Source: Nitrospirae bacterium YQR-1
GTDB lineage: Bacteria > Nitrospirota > Thermodesulfovibrionia > Thermodesulfovibrionales > Magnetobacteriaceae
DNA: 64,000 nt
Reading direction: 5' to 3'
Assembly: GCA_039908095.1 (NCBI GenBank)
Contig: JAMOBJ010000011.1
Span: forward strand, 30,137-94,136
A program made the position numbers and the translations under genes. The notes under the pieces were generated by a model that saw only the letters and a program-made list of their open reading frames with translations, had not been told where the DNA came from and did no database searches. Below, piece after piece: positions 61,948-64,000 of the stretch (its first letter is position 1; the number at the start of each line of letters is the position of its first letter).

Positions 61948-62123
61948 TCAATACCTCTTGTTTCGTTTTGTAACACTGGTTTAAAACCTATTTTTATGCT
62001 ATCACAAGCTTTTTTTAGTGTCACGAAACTTAGGAGGGGGGGCTTAAATAAAATAAGAGGGGGGTCTTATTTTTCTCGATTTATTCTTTATTATTAAGAA
62101 GTTATGTTTTTGATATAATAGTT
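61948..62123. other. A+T-rich spacer with duplicated G-run motif
   Basis: No gene seen. A G-rich pair (AGGAGGGGGG at 62032-62041 and AGAGGGGGG at 62059-62066) followed by an A+T-rich tract could be part of an origin or promoter region. Confidence 0.3.
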
Positions 62124-63191
62124 TTATATATATTCTTTATAGCCACTTTCAATCAACTCTAACGCTTCTTTATAGTAATGCTCTATATTTTTCTCATCAA
62201 GTAGTTTAACCACGTTTTTGTCTTTGGAGTATGCTTTCATAAGAAGTGTAGAAATCTTAGAATAAGATTTTCCATTTTTTTTGAGGTCAAAGACTATCAA
62301 ATAATATTTCCATTTTTTTATGTGTTTTCTACTGTCTTTATTAATAAACAAATTTATATCAAGGTGTTGCTTAATTTGTCTCTCAATATCTTTACGAGGG
62401 AGTGTTAAGTCTATTTTTAAAACAAGATGATTCCCTGTAGGTGAAAACTCTCTCTCTGGTTTTAAAATCTCATCTTCTTCTTTTAGTAGTTTCTCCCCAT
62501 CAGTGAAAGAATCTCCCATTTGCATACTCTTAAAATCTATCATCCCAAGTGTAGCCAGAAGTTTTTCACCTCTCATATTGTAAAAACATTGAGGAAAAAG
62601 ATGTTTGAAAATCAATAAAGGGTTAATATTTTCTACTTCGTTGCTTTTTTGGTTTACGTTATGGTCAATGTCATAAAAAGCTTCTCCTGGCTTTTTTGAT
62701 AGTTTTTGCGGAACTCTTTCAAAAAATTCCTTAAGCATCTCCGTTGTAGTTGCCTTATCAAATACACGGTATGCCAATACTCGGTTCGGTAGTTGTATTT
62801 TAACTAAACGTATATTATTAGGTAATGTTTTGTAAATGTTTGAAATTATCACTCCATAACGATTGTAGATACTGTCTAATATATTTTTAAATTCGCAAGC
62901 AGCATCACTTGAACTCTCAGTAGCCTCTCTAAATTCTTTATACCATTCAGTAGATGGAATACTACTCTCATTATGAAGCTCATTTAGTTCTTTAAATTTA
63001 GCTTGAAAAATAAGGTAATTATGATATTGTTTTTTTGCAGAATCAAGGTATTTATCGTAATCAGCTTGAAACGCTTTGTTTCTTGCCAAAAATTCAGCTA
63101 TCCAGCAGTCTAATGTGGTATCTTCTGTTAGGTGATTGTAATGCGTGGGGTCAAATTCATATTTCGTTTTCTCTTCCATAATCGCCTCCAT
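62124..63191 (-). CDS. Putative replication or regulatory protein of the element
   Basis: A 355-aa protein. The start contains HYNHLTEDTTLDCWIAEFLA then RNKAFQADYDKYL, recalling a domain found in integrative-element proteins (WEFLRRNPxYxxDY pattern). The C-terminal half is rich in Lys and helices, with RKDIERQIKQHL and KNGKSYSKISTLLMKAYSKD suggesting DNA contact. Two starts fit: ATG 63191 with GGAG at eight bases, or ATG 63179 with GGAGG at five. It may be the initiator of the element, but that is an inference from position. Confidence 0.55.
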   Translation of the reverse strand: MEAIMEEKTKYEFDPTHYNHLTEDTTLDCWIAEFLARNKAFQADYDKYLDSAKKQYHNYLIFQAKFKELNELHNESSIPSTEWYKEFREATESSSDAACEFKNILDSIYNRYGVIISNIYKTLPNNIRLVKIQLPNRVLAYRVFDKATTTEMLKEFFERVPQKLSKKPGEAFYDIDHNVNQKSNEVENINPLLIFKHLFPQCFYNMRGEKLLATLGMIDFKSMQMGDSFTDGEKLLKEEDEILKPEREFSPTGNHLVLKIDLTLPRKDIERQIKQHLDINLFINKDSRKHIKKWKYYLIVFDLKKNGKSYSKISTLLMKAYSKDKNVVKLLDEKNIEHYYKEALELIESGYKEYI

Positions 63192-63283
63192 AACGATTTC
63201 TCCATAAGTAAAAATCAAGGGAAACCGCTTAGGAGTTAACGGCTTGTCAGTCTGCAGAACCTATCCCTTGAACGCTCACTATT

Positions 63284-63553
63284 TTAACACGACTTAAAAA
63301 TTTTACGCACCCATTTCCACAACTTCATAAAGAATCCTTTTTTATGCTTGTGCTTATGTTTAGCGGCTACAGCTTCTGGGATATGAACTATACGTGTTTC
63401 GTCTTCATTTACGGGGTATTCTTTATCGCCTATCCTAATTGTGCGTATGCCTTCTCTCTCAGTGATTATATCAGCTTGTCCGCCTTCAACAAGTATATCC
63501 GCTAATGACTTACCTATCTTGAGTGTGTGCCTGCTCTTTCTCTCGTTTTCCAT
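63284..63553 (-). CDS. Hypothetical element protein, 89 aa
   Basis: The N-terminal half is mixed and acidic (ADILVEGGQADIITEREGIR). The end is strongly basic with a His/Lys tract (AAKHKHKHKKGFFMKLWKWV). The basic amphipathic tail may bind membrane or DNA. A ribosome site is present (GGGGGAG). No family is recognised. Confidence 0.55.
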   Translation of the reverse strand: MENERKSRHTLKIGKSLADILVEGGQADIITEREGIRTIRIGDKEYPVNEDETRIVHIPEAVAAKHKHKHKKGFFMKLWKWVRKIFKSC

Positions 63554-63620
63554 ATCTCCCCCAGGGATAAAGCCAAAAGGCCTTACCCCTTATGTGTACT
63601 GTTGATTTTACACTCCGGCC

Positions 63621-63923
63621 CTAAGCCGTTGTCTGCACTCCTCGAATTTTATCCAAAGCATTACAGCAATTAATCAGTGTATCACTGATATTGTCAAGGA
63701 TATATGTAATACCTACAGCACCATCTTCAGAAAGCTCGACACCGCATATAAAAGTGTCAAGAAGAAACCCTACCTGTGCCTTAGCGGATATAATTTCATC
63801 ATAAACCTGAAGTGTCGTTGGGCTTTCAGGGTCTATGGCGTAGCAGCCCAATATTGGTTTGTAACCTGTTCCCTTTTTGTCACTCACCGGTCGGTGTGTT
63901 ACGTTTTTATCCTTGTTATCCAT
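63621..63923 (-). CDS. Hypothetical element protein, 100 aa
   Basis: Begins MDNKDKNVTHRPVSDKKGTG. The remainder is helical with AKAQVGFLLDTFICGVELSE and LDNISDTLINCCNALDKIRG. ATG 63923 is chosen because CGGAGG lies upstream and it overlaps the previous stop as TAATG. An ATG at 63968 would lie inside the previous gene. The function is unknown. Confidence 0.58.
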   Translation of the reverse strand: MDNKDKNVTHRPVSDKKGTGYKPILGCYAIDPESPTTLQVYDEIISAKAQVGFLLDTFICGVELSEDGAVGITYILDNISDTLINCCNALDKIRGVQTTA

Positions 63924-64000
63924 TATGCCGCCTCCGTGAGTATTCTTTTTACTGTCATTGGATGCCACTTAGCGCCTCGTGGCATGTATCCCTTAGCAGA
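63923..64000 (-). CDS. C-terminus of a protein resembling serine recombinases (partial)
   Basis: Only 25 residues are in the window: SAKGYMPRGAKWHPMTVKRI then LTEAA, ending at TAA 63925-63923. The pattern G-x-x-P-R-G-x-x-W-H-P-x-T-V-x-x-I-L recurs in large serine recombinases and related DNA-binding proteins. The stop overlaps the ATG of the next gene. Confidence 0.5.
   Translation of the reverse strand, partial: SAKGYMPRGAKWHPMTVKRILTEAA

Larger units (their letters stand above)
56081..64000. mobile_element. Integrative element, left part (continues past the right edge)
   Basis: From the tRNA-fragment attachment site rightwards, every gene is on the minus strand: tyrosine integrase, superfamily 2 helicase, primase, AAA ATPase and several small unknown genes, ending with the tail of a possible recombinase. 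The set is like a phage satellite or a small integrative plasmid. No structural, conjugation or toxin genes are visible in the part shown. Confidence 0.75.

Noticed and set aside
1..64000. CRISPR array
   Set aside because: No regularly spaced direct repeats with unique spacers were seen. The tandem repeats at 1-108 are coding.

Overview
The window reads as a chromosomal segment of a Gram-negative, anaerobe-type bacterium, with an integrated mobile element entering at the right edge. The gene types fit Nitrospirota: a NuoE/F/G-type redox module fused to response regulators, a short isc operon led by an Rrf2 regulator, paired TusA-like proteins, LPS and exopolysaccharide genes, and an operon carrying phoH, pgpH and ybeY. 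A 'Candidatus Magnetobacterium'-like organism is my best guess. That assignment is an inference from gene content, not from a marker gene.

Layout. 1-3.9 kb: a coiled-coil membrane protein cut by the left edge, then cell-wall recycling (mltA, murQ, anmK). 4-7.7 kb: amino acid and sulfur genes (AlaC-type aminotransferase, homoserine dehydrogenase, TusA-like carrier, MoeB/ThiF-type E1). 8-15.8 kb: an ABC-exported surface glycan locus (Wzm/Wzt-like transporter, five glycosyltransferases, the last a GT11 fucosyltransferase). 15.8-19.2 kb: typA and a B12-binding radical SAM protein. 19.4-26 kb: three response regulators, two of them fused to metabolic domains (a GcvH-like fold and NuoE), run into NuoF- and NuoG/FdhA-like subunits. 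26-29.7 kb: pstS, then rrf2/iscR, tusA-like, iscS-like and iscU. 29.8-38.2 kb: asnB, small proteins, then queA, a SPOR protein, phoH, pgpH, ybeY and a dgkA-PAP2 fusion. 38.2-46.2 kb: a histidine kinase, a periplasmic binding protein and a large unknown protein on the minus strand, then an A+T-rich pair encoding a C39/papain-like protein and a small partner. 46.3-55.9 kb: two glycosyltransferases, MOSC and Mog proteins, an IS66 remnant, and an exopolysaccharide operon (Wzc-like, PslG-like hydrolase, O-antigen ligase/polymerase). 56.1-64 kb: an integrative element whose left end is a tRNA 3' fragment, with integrase, helicase, primase and unknown genes all on the minus strand.

Most notable signals. 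(i) The response-regulator/NuoE-NuoF-NuoG operon, in which several catalytic or cofactor residues are altered (no lipoyl lysine, modified FMN/NADH loop, no Cys/Sec at the molybdenum site). (ii) An IscS-like protein whose PLP lysine is glutamine. (iii) Two genes of one operon, phoH and ybeY, whose reading frames appear to start at ATA. (iv) A dispersed palindromic repeat tipped with T[A/G]ATACCAAG, found six times, once supplying the C-terminus and stop codon of a glycosyltransferase. (v) Several genes whose -10 box lies only 5-10 bases before the start codon, suggesting leaderless mRNAs.

All calls come from reading the sequence and its translations. No database search was run, and residue alignments to known families are from memory.
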